Shown piece after piece: positions 36,220 to 48,504 of a stretch of 64,000 bases of DNA (positions within the stretch are counted from its first letter, which is position 1; each line of letters starts with the position of its first letter). Location: NCBI RefSeq assembly GCF_002999335.1, contig NW_020312557.1:1-64000 (forward strand), read 5' to 3'. The notes under the pieces were generated by a model. That model saw only the letters and a list, made by a program, of their open reading frames with translations. It did not search any database and was not told where the DNA came from. Origin of the DNA: Cyclospora cayetanensis. Its lineage: Eukaryota; Apicomplexa; Conoidasida; Eucoccidiorida; Eimeriidae. A program made the position numbers and the translations under genes.

Positions 36220-39200
36220 TACTTACGGAAGCATTAGATGAACCTTTACAGTGGGTAGCATTACATTGTTCGATGAAGAAGCTTGTGTCATTCCTCCACC
36301 AGCGGTAGACGGTGTGGGATGTCTGGTCATCCTACAACAGATGTTTGGAATCAGTGAAGCCATTTGGTGACCTACTCCTTTTTCTTGGCAATAGGATGAG
36401 GGGAATTTCCCTGGCGGTGGGAGTAAGAGGAGGAACAACGCCTGGTGGGGCGGCACAGGCCCGATAAACAATCGCTTCAGAGCTGGTAGATCGACAAGAT
36501 TGTCAGCTGAGATGTGCATATATGCGTCAAGGAGGGTTTGGCGACCAGAAAAGTACGGCGGCCTTAAGGATGGGCAACTACTGGAGATTTTGTTTAGTCC
36601 GTGGAAGATGTGCCTCCTTTTTCTTTCCCCAGGTGAAGGGAAGCGAGCGCCTTCTCGCGCACATCTACTGGAGCGACAAGCAAATCAATGTCAATCCAAT
36701 CATAGAGAGGACATCTTCTGCCTGCAGGGATTACTACAGCTCAGACCTCCATACGACACTGGATTATCGGTTTCTGGCAGGATCGGCACAAAAGCGAGTT
36801 TAGGGAAAACTAGGAAAAGCTTAAGTAGGCGAATCTAGGTATACTGACAAACATGGAACGTTGGCTTCCTAAAGCCACAACGTAGAACAACATATGCTTT
36901 ATCAGTGGTTTATCTCAGATCTACCCGACACGGCATGTCAGCTGGTCGCAGCGTGCGCAGCCAATCGGCCATTTAGCAACAGATCGGTGAGGCCTCTTCA
37001 AACGACGTATTACTTAAGGTTTCAAAAACAATTCAACTCAACTCCTGCGTCTCTGGCTGAGAGACAAGAACGAAGTCGAGATAGAAAGCGTAAAGACGTT
37101 GAGGCTCTGGCAACCGGCCGTAGCGTACAGTTTACGGTCAGCGAAGAAAGCACATCAGAAGAAACCGCGCTTCTTTTGCAGCCCCAGACAGAAGCCTCTG
37201 CAATCCACTTGCGTCCACTGGGGGCGATTGAAGTATATAATCTGGAACTGCCAGCGTATGCAAAAAGCTAGAGCAATCGAACAACGGAATGGGTCTAGCC
37301 GAAGCGTGCCGGCTGCTTGGCGAGCAAGGAAGGCTTGGCAGGCAAGTGGCAAGGCCACCACGCAGGCTGCTGTGCACTGAAGAGGCCTACGGATGATGGA
37401 CCCTCAGTTGGGAACCCACCACAGGCCAATTCTGCACTGAGGGATATCACATCAATTGTCAAGAATTGCTGGGGTTACTCGACACTGGGCATCATGTGGA
37501 TCTACTGCTTCAAGGGTCGATGTAGAAGAGCAGTCTGCCTGTTCGCTTGTTCGCGCAGCTGCCATGGCTGGGCGTTGTGACGGGGCAGCAGAGCACAAGG
37601 GTTGGCAAGGCTAGGGCAGGTGAGTAGCTAGTTCGAATCACAAGTGGATTCTATCAGCTTGGTCCATGACTTTTTTGTTTAGCTCGTGTAACAGGATGCA
37701 GTCCTAGGCTTGTCACGGGTGGACCAGCGAATAGCGCCTATGCAGACACAGCATATGTGAAGGCTAGTGCGCCAGGACGCCTTAGAAATGAGCAACTCCT
37801 GGACCTCTAAACAAAACGTATTTCATCTATGATTAGCGATGTAGAGTTGCTGCCTAAACAAGATGAGGCAGAGTTTTAATGCAGGTAGCTCAGCAGAGCA
37901 GTAGAGGAAGACGGTTCTGATCGTGCGTTCCGCCGTGCTGTCTCTGCCTCCGCTGCATTAATATTGTATTCCACTAAATAGCTAAGGGCTAAGAGGAGCG
38001 GGTAAATGCCTGGGGGAGACTTTAAGGATGTGCCAGATAATGAAGAACTGTCAAAAGGCTGGCCGCATGCTGGTCGTCTGCCGCGAAGTATTGAGCTGAT
38101 CCTCTATTTAGCCCTGAGCAACGTTCCGCGGCATCGGAAGCCTTCACAGCATGAATAAGAGATGATGCTGCAGGTAGCTGCTTTTTGGAAAAATGACAAA
38201 GTGTAGGATATGGCCAGCACCATTGGGCATAACCCAGTGCTGGTGCCCCAGAAGATGGGAGGTGGTGCATGTGCAATAACTTCAAGCCTCTCAAGAAAAT
38301 CACTACCAATCAGGTTACCAATGTTTCCAACTGGAACTACTTGACGAACTAAACGGATGAGCAGGCTAGTAGACATTTGATTGCACACGAGCCTGCTTAC
38401 AAGTCTGCATTTATCCTCATGGCAGGCAGAGCATGGCTTCCCGCACTCAGACTTGCAGGATATAGTTTACATGCATGCCGTTTTATCGTATTTATGTTCC
38501 GGCAGAGGCACGATGGCAAGCTGATAGGCATTTTGATGAAGGCATCAAGGATGGTCAGATTGCTGCCTACATGTACGACATCTTACTCTTCAGCCTAAAG
38601 GTTTGAGAGCACCTATCACACGCACGGCTTGGGCTTAAGCTGTTGCAGGACAAACAATCGAATGTACATGCAGGCAAGTAGCTGTGTGTCATTACACCAG
38701 CAACATTTTGTGGGATTCCGCGATTCGGCCGCAATGATCGATCGAGCCAGATCCGCCAAGGATTGAAGCAACCAAGCCATGGCCTTTACATTTACGCACC
38801 CATAGCGACGTTGCGGCCTTCCATAGGCTTGTATTTTATCGACCGAATTTTATTTCTGGATTTGCTGGTGTCGCTACATCGGTGATTGATATGCTCAAGA
38901 ACGCGCAGTCTGAGAGCTGAGCAGAGGAGGCAGGCGCCGCAGAAACGACGCTTATCAGCCGCCCTACTTCTCCTTCAGAAATTGCACTGACCGACTACGA
39001 GCATTACTGCTTCCTAGCGGCTGCTGCTAGTGACACAGCGGTGGGTGGTGTTTTCTCATAATGGGTTGCTCACCTTTCAAAATATCAAATCGTTGTTTGT
39101 TATTCTCAAGGCTTTGCTTAAACCCAGCCAAGGTATCCACAGCGGGAAAAGGAGCTAAATGGCGTACATTGGGCATGGAAAAGGCCGGCACTATCTATTA

Positions 39201-39830
39201 TGAGGTCATTCCGCCGTCCAGATAGACACCAGTCTTTGATGTACCTTTTGAAGAGTTTTCAGGATTTTGGTATTCCAGAATTGTTAGTTGGCTAGGGCGC
39301 CTCTTTAATCACGACAGTGAAGTATTCTAGGGGCACCACCACCGTTGTTGCCAACATGCTCTCCCGACATTCAAGTGGTGAAATATTGCGCAGCACAAGC
39401 ATCTTTGCGTGTGGAGTTTCATGGGTTGTATCGAAATTGTGTGAGCCTTACGTTTGTGACACTCATGCAGCACAACTATTGACAAGATTCGGAATGGCGA
39501 AAAATTGGAGCTTTAGCGCGCTCAGGACGGCCTACTATGGCGCAAGGCAAGAGGGAATCCTGTCGTTTGTACAGTGTATTTTGCACTGCCGTGTTGGACA
39601 AAGCACATTATTTTGTTCTTTTGGGCCATGGTGAGACCATGCTAAAGTAAAAAGGCTCTCGCAGTCTTTCTGGTGACCTGGAGTACATTATGCAGCAAAA
39701 AAGTATGCAGTGCCATGCAGAGATTGTCATCAGCTAAAGTGCCTCAGTCAGTTCCTTCTTCAAATTCCAGGTGTCATGGGGTCAACGCCCTTTTTGGAAG
39801 GACCCCTGTTTCTCCCCTGGCGACACCCTA
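36220..39830 (+). mobile_element. Decayed Ty3/gypsy retrotransposon, copy 2
   Basis: Collinear with copy 1 but differently broken. A gag-like part (36,228-36,800) is followed by a poorly resolved section. The RT fingers read CNNFKPLKKITTNQ (about 38,263-38,305) and the palm AAYMYDILLFS (about 38,558-38,592), where the YxDD box has degenerated to YMYD. Next come FYRPNFISGFAG (about 38,845), AAAASDTAVGGVFS (RNase H start, 39,010-39,057), YPQREKEL (about 39,130), and VKYSRGTTTVVANMLSRHSSG (RNase H end, 39,317-39,380). The integrase zinc-binding block CRDCHQLK is near 39,720. The integrase core seen in copy 1 is missing, and the sequence runs into the ~130-bp dispersed repeats. Frameshifts and stops make it non-functional. 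Confidence 0.92.
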
Positions 39831-39879
39831 GGAAAAGACAATATCCACGGAGTTGAGCTGTAGTTGGCAAAGGAGCAGC

Positions 39880-40006
39880 AAAGAAATAACCTGCTGGTTT
39901 GCCTGTTGTATGGCGTACTTGTTGTATTCTACTGTTAGTGTGATATAATAAGGCACAAACTTGTCTGCGTGTGCGTTAGGTACTATGTGCGAGTAGCTAT
40001 GACTGT
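39880..40006 (+). repeat. Dispersed ~130-bp repeat, copy B (LTR candidate)
   Basis: Diverged copy of the repeat at 16,485-16,616. Shared blocks are the TACTGTTAG core and the end block (G)TAGGTACTATGTGCGAGTA. It follows the truncated integrase of element copy 2 by about 50 bp. Confidence 0.55.
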
Positions 40007-40132
40007 GTAGACAGCTTAGAGTACGCATATACGCCCACCTAGCTGTTACGCTCCACCAATATTGGAGCTGCAGTGGGCTAAGCTCCACTGAAAGCAGCAT
40101 TAAGTCTCCTAGGTACGTGCACTACAAAATTG

Positions 40133-40252
40133 AATTGACCAATTGATTTGTTTGTTCGTATGGTGTATTATAGCCGAGTACTGGCTGGTCGACGCACGAA
40201 GGCGTAATGTGTGCGTGTGTGCTAGATGCAATGTGTAACCGGCTGATAAGGT
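40133..40252 (+). repeat. Dispersed ~130-bp repeat, copy C
   Basis: The weakest of the four copies. It shares the TTGATTTGTTTGTT start region and the GTGTGTGCTAGATGCAATGTG end region with the others, and lies about 130 bp after copy B. It could be a second terminal-repeat remnant or a tandem duplication. Confidence 0.4.
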
Positions 40253-41693
40253 TCGGTTTAGCTCGTCGCAAAGGTCTGAGGGGGAAGTAAGGATCTCCTT
40301 GCCCAATACAAGCTGGAGTAATAATCATTGCCTATCTCCATACATATTCCCTCATTCCCTTCCCCCTGTACTCAATGTTTACGAGAAGAGGGCAGACCGA
40401 TAGGTAGAGCTGGCGTAGCTACACCCTTTGATTCCTCTGAAACTTTACAAAGTTGCACAGATCGTCCAGTGGATAAGCACTCAGCATTGCCTTATTGTAT
40501 ATTGCTAATCCACTCTGCAAGTAAATTTAGTACGAGCTAGACAGGACGATAATTCCATCCTTCCTACTCCTTAGCTAATACACGTACTGCGGTATTAATT
40601 GATGAAGTGCGCCTAAGCCCACTAGAATTTACGAGACAACAGGGCAAATCTCGAGAAATATGTAAAGCTTTGGGTGGAATTCTGCGATGTAATTTGCGGA
40701 GAAAGCGAGCAGGTTTTCGATAGAGGCGAGTTTTGCTTTGTGTTGTTAGGTGCTTTCCACGAGTGCTAGAGTGTAGGCAGTGCAGCTGCCCCAACCTTCG
40801 GACCCCATTGGGCAGCGATCTATGGTTCATGCACTGCCAGACTAAGGGTATGTATCTTTAAGATAATAACATTGCGAAAGGTTTTAAATCAAAGTTTCTG
40901 TGTTTTCCAGTGTGTGCAGGCAGAGATACCTCTAGCTCGCGACCTACAGAAGCGATCACTGGCGATTTGCCAAGTCCGGAAGTCCGCTGCACGGCCGTGG
41001 TTGGCATAGAGCCAGATTTCATTAAAATTAGGATCAAGGGTGTTTGGAATTTGTTATAACCATTTGAAGGAAAAATCAACCAAGAGGAACAACACACTCG
41101 CAACAAAACCGCAACGACAGCGAGACATCAGCCGGCCGGGCACCGCATGCAGCATGAGCGCCGAGTGTGACCGTGGCATAGGGACAAAGGAATGAAAAGG
41201 GCAATGGCATTTCAATGGTTGTTTCATGTTTTTCATATCTACGATTGAAAGCATGGCTTCGTGGCATCTGACCTTCCCCCTATTTTCTCCCACTGAAATG
41301 GATTTTTAAACCACCATTCTGTCGTTTGCGACAGCCCACTCCTCTTGTTTGCCATACCTCCGATCCGCTGTTCCCCTTCCCCACATTTATTAATATACTA
41401 GAAAGATTTACTTGCTTATTTCTGCTTTCCTTGTCTTGCTAGAGACGCTAGGAACAGCACAGTCGCTGTACCCCAGATCGTGTGCTACTGCTGAACGAGC
41501 AGCACACGGTATCCCTTGAGCGTTGTGAGTGGTACATTATTTCTCGTCAATTCGACGAACCCATGAGCTTTATGTCCTTCCGAGAATTTTTATCTTCCCC
41601 AATCAAAATAAAACAACACTAGCTTCCAATTGTCCTTGCACGAGAGAGTAGGGCAAGACATGGTCAACCGGTAGGGATTTCGGATTTGAGAAG
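40253..41693. other. Intergenic, nothing recognised
   Basis: Region between the retroelement debris and the SulP start codon. No open frame is convincing on either strand. The last few hundred bases are presumably promoter and 5' UTR of the transporter. Confidence 0.5.
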
Positions 41694-44600
41694 ATGCCGC
41701 CATTTTCGGGCCGATTCGCTCCGGTTCCTGATGACAAAATGGATGACGAAAAAGAAGGCAATAGGCGTGGCCGTTTTCCTCGATGGAGTTGGGTGTTTCC
41801 AACACTTGGGCGAGTGGGCAACAACCGGGGAGCTGGAGATGCCCTGCATGCTGGGGACACCGAAAGATCGTACACGAAACAACCCAAAGAACAGAAAGAT
41901 ATGGAAGATAGCGCTATCTACGTGGAGTAAGGGTATTTACCAGATTGAAAAAATTTAATTCTGAAATAGTTGCGCGGTTTTGAACAAAACTGCGGTCTAC
42001 GGATACTTCATGAGCACCGCATCACATGAGCACGCACCGGGGCGGGCTTTTGATCTAAATGTAAGAGCGCTGATTTTTGTACCTGCTTTATTCAGTGGCC
42101 TTCCCCTCTTATTTCAGGTGCCACAAGGTCGACACTCTTTCTGGAAAATCCCCTGCCACACTCCCCCGCAAGACCCTAACAGAAGACGACATTCACAGAG
42201 TCCGTTGCTTCGACTATTTCCTGGGCCCTCACTTGATCTTTTCCCTATGGAGACTAGTCTTCACCCTCATAAGTAGCTTCCGCCTTTGGCCACCTCGTTT
42301 TATTTTGCTTGGCCTGTCCCGATCCGTGCGTGACTGTGAAGTTTACGATGCACTTTTCTCCATACTCCTTTCCCGGAGCCTTTCTGGCTTTTGCTTAGGA
42401 TTTTTCCATTCCAGAGGAGCATAGTGGCCCACTTCGTCGGTTATGGAGGAGCGCCCGTCGTTTCTCCCCCGTCCGCTGCCTTCGCTCTGCCGTGCCTCTA
42501 CAGGAGGTTTTGAGAACTTATAAATGGAGCTATCTTCTGCCGGACATGTTTGCTGGGATCTCGGAAGGTGCGAGTCATGCAAGCTGTGCGGGGCACCTAT
42601 TGCAGCTGGAATCTGTGGGCGGTCTTCCAGGCCCACACTGATATAGGAAGTAGAAGTCCCCTACGGTTGTGCATTGCTCTATATAATGAGACAAGACGCC
42701 CTATAGTCCAGCTTTTCGAAAAGTATACAACAAGTCTTGGGGTGACTTGTTTTTCTCCTTTGCGCTATAAGGCCAGTTGTGCGGTCGGTAAATCGCTGTT
42801 GTTTCAGGGGTCATGGCGATACCGCAGGGCATGTCTTACGCGATGTTGGCACGTCTTCCTCCTCAGTTTGGACTCTATGTGAATTTCGTTTACCCGCTGA
42901 TTTACATGATATTTGGGACCGGTCGGCATGTAGCTGTCGGGGTGTCCGCAATAGAAGACTTGTTGCTGGGCGAGAGCGTGACGCGCATAATAGGGGAACG
43001 AGAAAGATTAGAAGACATATCTTTATCGCGTACTCTTGCCAATGACCCCAAAACTGCGCCGGAGATCCAGATGTCACTGCTTGAGACGGCAGAACTCAAC
43101 GAGTCCTTACTTATGGAAAGCAGAATCGCTGTGTCCATCGGAATGGCAGTCTGTGTGGGCATTGTGTTTGCGCTGATGAGAGTGCTGCAAGCTGGCCTCC
43201 TTGCGGATTTGTTGGCTGTGCCCGTCCTTTCTGGGTTTTCCACTGCCAGTGCTTTCCTCATCGGCACATCGCAGCTGAAATACGCGTTCGGCCTCCAAAT
43301 ACCCAACGAGGTAGAAGACGGGGACTTCAAAGTGCTCAGGTATTGCAGGCAACACGAGAGCGCGAACAAGGTTTATTTATAGAGGCCACTAATGCAACTA
43401 ACGGGGACCGTAGCAACCACCTGAGGGCACAAAGAATAGGACAGGCAGACTAGCTAGCCTTCTAGACGAGGCAGTGGACTCGCGCGTTTTTGAACTGCTT
43501 CGCGGTTTCGTCCGCTACGATGGGATGCGTGTGCAGACAGTGGTGGTACTGCATAGCGCACATCAAAGAAGCGAATTGGGTCTCTGTTGGAATCTGTCTT
43601 GCTTCCATTATCATCCTGGCCGTTTGCAAGTACATGAATAGGAGGTTGGTGACTCGCCACACAGGCACAGACGCGTTGGCCCCTCCCTGCCCCCTCTTGA
43701 TATTACTTTTCCTCTTCATGCGGCCTTTCTTATCCTCCCTGCCCCCGTGCACTGCCTCCTCATGCCCTTCACGAACACTTGTGTATTCACTGCTCTACGC
43801 AATGCGAGTCTGCGCTTCCACCCGTTGGTGACAGGTACTTTAAGTGTATCCCCATTCCAGGGCCGCTGCTAACTGTAATCATCTTCACCGCCTTGTCCGC
43901 TGGATTGGGCCTTGGAGCCTCTCATGGCGTCAAAGTTATTGGGTCTATTCCCAGGGGGTTTCCCTCACCGACGGCCCCTCAATTTTCCACCGCATTCGCG
44001 CTGATCAGTGAGGAAAGCTTTCCATCAGTATTTCTTCTTCTGTGCGAGAAGCTAACCCTCTCGCCTTTTCTTGCCTGCCACTTCTGTCGGATTCGAAGTT
44101 ACATTCGCTGCACCTGCCAGTAACATGCCTAGAAGCGTGTAGAGTCCGAGGCTTTGCCTTCGCGCGCGTCTTCGTACATCTGGAAACCCTCATTGCCATC
44201 CTATTCTGCTGCCTCTGCCCTTCGTTCCCTGCTCCCCTCCCTTCCCCTTCCAGCGCTTTGTGGACTGCCTCTTAATCTGCTGTCCGTTTCTCTTGGTGCT
44301 TCCTCCTCCGTGCAGACGCGTAGAGCGCTTGCTGGGGCCAGCGTACCGATATACGCCTCTGACTCCTTTAGATTCTTTGTCTCAGCGTGCCTTGTATTGT
44401 TTATATCTATTTGCCAGTCCAGCCCTTCCTGTGTGCGCGTTGGGCGTCTCCTGCAGCCGAGGAGGGGCAACGCGTAGTTGTCCACAAGAACGTGTTCCTG
44501 CTGATGCTGCGGGAGGCCTTAATCCTGACCGCCATGTTTTTCGTGATTCACATTTCCATCGCAAAGACAATAACGCAGCAGAAAAAGGTAATTGCACGAA

Positions 44601-46450
44601 GTGCGGTGCATCTTCCGTGTGTGCAACGCAGTAGCGCATAAGAACCAGAAACCGCCCAGATCAACAGAGAGCGCTGCTTTGTTCAGACGTGTACTTCAAG
44701 ACACTCAACTATCTTGATAAATGCATTTAGAGTCTTTGGTGTCCGCCGTATTCATGGAATCGGCCTCCTGCTGAGCGGAAGTCTCAGCTGGATATCGCAT
44801 GCAACGCCAGAGCAGTGGCGCACACTTACGAGCAGACGTTTTCGGGGCCGTTGAACACATGTCTGTATGTGTATGTGTGTGTGTTTTTCGCGCATGCCAA
44901 TATGCTGCTTGGGTGATATCAGACGTACAGCATTCGCCCTGACCAAGAGTTGGTGGCATTGAGCTGCTGCAACTTCATCGGTTCTTGCTTCCAGTGCTTT
45001 CCAAATGCAACCTCTCTTTCACGCACATGTGTGGTTTCTTCCATTGGCGGCTTCACGCAGCTTCACCAGATTTCCAATGCGCTTATCATTGTCTTCACCC
45101 TTTCCTTCATGACACCTCTGCTCTATGCCCTCCCTAACGCAGTCCTCGCCTCTGTGGTTCTGTTTGGGGTGTATGGAATGCTGGACTTCAAGGAGCTCAT
45201 TCGACTCGCGAAAATTGGTGCGACATCAATCACAAGCACTTCAAAAGCCTTCAGAAACACACACGTTTTACTGACTTTACTCCAGAAGCCTAATTTTCTC
45301 TGTGTACTGTCACCCACCACGCCCATCCCTGTAAATAGGTATAACATGCATCGAAGTACCAACGCGTTTACTTGGGAAAAAAAAGCCTGGCACGTGCACG
45401 TACTAAAGTCGGCTTTCGGCACCCAGGACTCGTCGGCTTGGACGCTGTTATTTGCAGGCGGACTTGACGTTTTACTGTGGTTGGTCTGTTTCCTTATTAC
45501 GATCATCTTCGGGGCTATGGAAGGCATCTTAGCATCCATTGTCCTTTCTCTACTTTGGCTGCTAAGAAAAACGGCGAGACCAGCGTTCTCCGTCTTGGGA
45601 AGGCTCCCAGCGACGCACATCTACCGAAATGTCAGAAGATTTCCCATGGCTGTTGAGGAGGAAGGTAAGGATCAAGCAACGCAGATGCTGAGCGCCTGAG
45701 GCATATGCATAGCAGCTCGGCAATACATAAGAGTGCATGGAAAAGAATCAACATTTTGCCGTCAGCCTTTCAAGGGCTTGAGCTATATTACTAAACCTTG
45801 CCTAGAGCTTAGTTGTCCACCTGTGCCAATTCAGTTTTATTTACACACATGTACACGTTCATGTATTCATATCTTCAGGGGTCATCATAAATACACGTAT
45901 GCCGATATATATATATGTATGTAAATTTAGATATATCTGGTCGTGCGCGCGTGTGTGCTCCGCAATCAAGACTGGGTTTTGGCTCTACCTACTGATGCAT
46001 TTCATAATGGGCCGAAGATTTCTCACGTCCGCATGCCCTTTTTCGCCATTCCTTTCTCTGCTCTAAATGCTTTTGGGGTTTTGCTCTGCTGCTTCAGGAA
46101 TCCGTATTTTGCGATTTGACGCATCTCTAAATTTTAGCAACAGCGACTTTTTCGAGTCTCGCGTGCTGCACTGCTTGTTGCCCACCACGCGCGTGGTCAT
46201 CATGGACGGGTCCTCCATTAACGACATGGACGTAACCGCTATTCGCATGCTAGAGAGGCTTGTACAGACGCTGGCGCAGAGAGGCATCGTTCTTCTGTTT
46301 GCTAACTGGAAGGGGCCTATGAGAGACTTCTTGCAAAAAGCGGCCTTCTACGACGTGCTGCCACCCGAGCATTGCTTTCTGTCATTGCCGGATGCCGTAT
46401 TTTGGGCAAACAGGCACTTGAAACTCAGCGGCCAGACTGTACAATCCTAA
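41694..46450 (+). CDS. SulP/SLC26 anion transporter with STAS domain
   Basis: Ten exons: 41694-41926, 42118-42325, 42504-42567, 42808-43339, 43537-43644, 43835-44007, 44457-44587, 44923-45217, 45458-45664, 46098-46450. All are in phase and give 767 residues. After a hydrophilic N terminus the SulP signature appears: [37 protein letters not shown], here split over two exons. Multiple hydrophobic segments follow, including LLADLLAVPVLSGF, PGPLLTVIIFTALS, the QELVALSCCNFIGSCFQCFP motif and GGLDVLLWLVCFLITIIF. A cytosolic STAS domain (GIRILRFDASLNF to ANRHLKL) closes the protein. Family members exchange or co-transport sulfate, chloride, bicarbonate or related anions; the substrate is not readable. 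The stop at 46,450 may be bypassed by splicing into downstream exons (next entry). Confidence 0.92.
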
Positions 46451-46677
46451 AAAAATAACGCAGCACACGCAGTCTCTTTTTTCTCTCCCTTTCCTTGATC
46501 TGCATAAAGGGCTTTGCGCTGGACGCCTTGCCCGCCAAACTGCAGCGCCCTTTTCTCGAAGAGTAGCCGTAGAGAACGCAAGGTTGACGACTCCGTACGC
46601 AAAGATAAGATCGTTTGGTTGCCCTTCCCTCCATCCGTGCGTGCATCCTTCTGTTCTTTGTTTTCTCTGCATTCCAG

Positions 46678-48504
46678 GAGCTGGGAGATGTGAAACGCGC
46701 CTTCTCGTCTGAGCAGTGCGGCAGCCCTTCACGTTTAGTCGGGGAATCCAGCACAGAGCAGCCAACCGGCGGGAGCGGATTAATTACACCCAAAGGGTCC
46801 TCCGCTTCGCCTTCAGTGTTCCCACTCGAGAAGCGGGAGGCACCAGTAGACAAATACAGAGAGAGGGGTGGGGAGGGAGAGAGAGAGCGGATATGCGGAG
46901 GAGGGCGACCTTTCCGTTCTCGTGCTCTGCCCTTGTGCTCAGCTCCGAAGTACTGGTATGCCACTTGCGCTGTTCGTCGATTCGCTTCTCCTGAAGGGGG
47001 GCACAGCAGGGGAATATCCATGGGGGGCAGGCATGCGCATCTATGAAATAAAGTGGACGCTTCGAAGAAAGTCATACATCTGAATATATGCATAAATCTA
47101 GATACATACATGTGCATCTATGCATGCAGATATGGGCAGGCCTGTTACAGTTCTTCACCACAATTGGGAAGCATGTACAAATACGTATGAATTGGCATAG
47201 ATACGTATTTATGAGATGTTTTGCATGTGTGGATATGGCCACGTATGAAGTTTTTTCTGTGTTTGTGCTTTACTCAGTTGGAAGGTTGCCCAGAAGTCGC
47301 AGAGCGATGCAAAGCTGGACCTAGAAGGAAAGCCGAAAAGCAAACAAGAACGATTCAGATCCACACGTTCGCAGAGTCTCAGCAGTTTGCAGGATCTAGA
47401 AGGTGAGTGGAATCATACAGTTCCCATAATTCTTCTTGCTTCTTTGGGAACACGGTTCTTTGTCAATGTACACATGCATTTCCTTATGAGGCTGCACGCA
47501 TATGCGCATGCATTATATATATATATGTCCATTCACAATATGCGCCTATGCTTTAAGTAGTTAGCTTTCTCTGGGTAGCTATCGTGGCCATGTCTTGTGA
47601 GTTTATTGTCTTTTTACTGTACAGAAAGAATGAATATTTTGTCTGGCCATCACCACTCGGTTTTGTGGGACGGACTAAGCGCTACGACTGCGGATGGACT
47701 TCGGGTTGTTACCGAAATCACAGGAAGCGGCGAAGCAGTTAGGTGGACGGTGCGTACAACTACGTATGAGCAAGTCAACCAACAAGGCGAACAGATTCAC
47801 ACGCCAAGGAACACAAGTCACACTGGAGAAGACAGTTACCACTGCTTATTGTAGCTTGTTTTGTTAGCCTTCGTACAAAGTCAAACGTGTATAGATATAA
47901 ATACAGACCAGAACTTTGTCTCATTCAATGGAAGATGGCTAGAATTGCATGGTAGAGGGCAGTAGTCCTTTTGGTTTAAGTGAGCTATCTTCTTGTGTAG
48001 CCGTTGCCGCAATGTGCGCGTACAAATTTTCGCGCGAAATCTGTTTTATGGGAACTCCAGGTCTCTATATGATGACCGTAGGTCCTGTGTTCTGGTGGAC
48101 ATTTCCTTTTTGGTAGTAGCTTTAACTGGGTGGTAGGTGCCGCCACAGAAAAGGCACTACCTCTGGATGAATCATATGGATGGTCACCAATTGTAAAGAC
48201 GGAAAGTTTTGCTCGGCTTTCGTATTTTTTGCCGTCGCTTGAAACAGCCCATGACATTTTTTTCGATAGTGCCGTTGGAATGACAACCAAATAGGGATAT
48301 TAGGGAGCTCAGTACTGTGCCCGAGGCGGGGAGGTGAGCTGTCTGCTGACTTCTCACATGTCTCTTTTCTTTTCCCTTCCATTGTCGGCTCTGCGAATTC
48401 GCTTTAATTTTCTGCAATAGCTCCACTTCTCATGTGGCTTTTAACAGCTGCGCGGTGGGTCGCATGCGTCAGAGTCTCATAGGGTGCAGATTCAACACGA
48501 TTAG
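46678..48504 (+). CDS. Probable extra 3' exons of the SulP gene
   Basis: Four further exons chain in phase after a possible donor at 46,439: 46678-46955, 47278-47402, 47625-47749 and 48448-48504 (stop TAG). The first acceptor has a long pyrimidine tract, and the donor after exon 12 (GAA G|GTGAGT) is strong. No start codon of their own is evident. Together they would replace the last three residues before the 46,450 stop with about 195 polar residues rich in Ser, Gly, Glu and Lys, for a 958-residue transporter. No domain is recognised. The weak point is the donor GTACAA at 46,439, so the tail could be alternative or belong to nothing. Confidence 0.45.
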
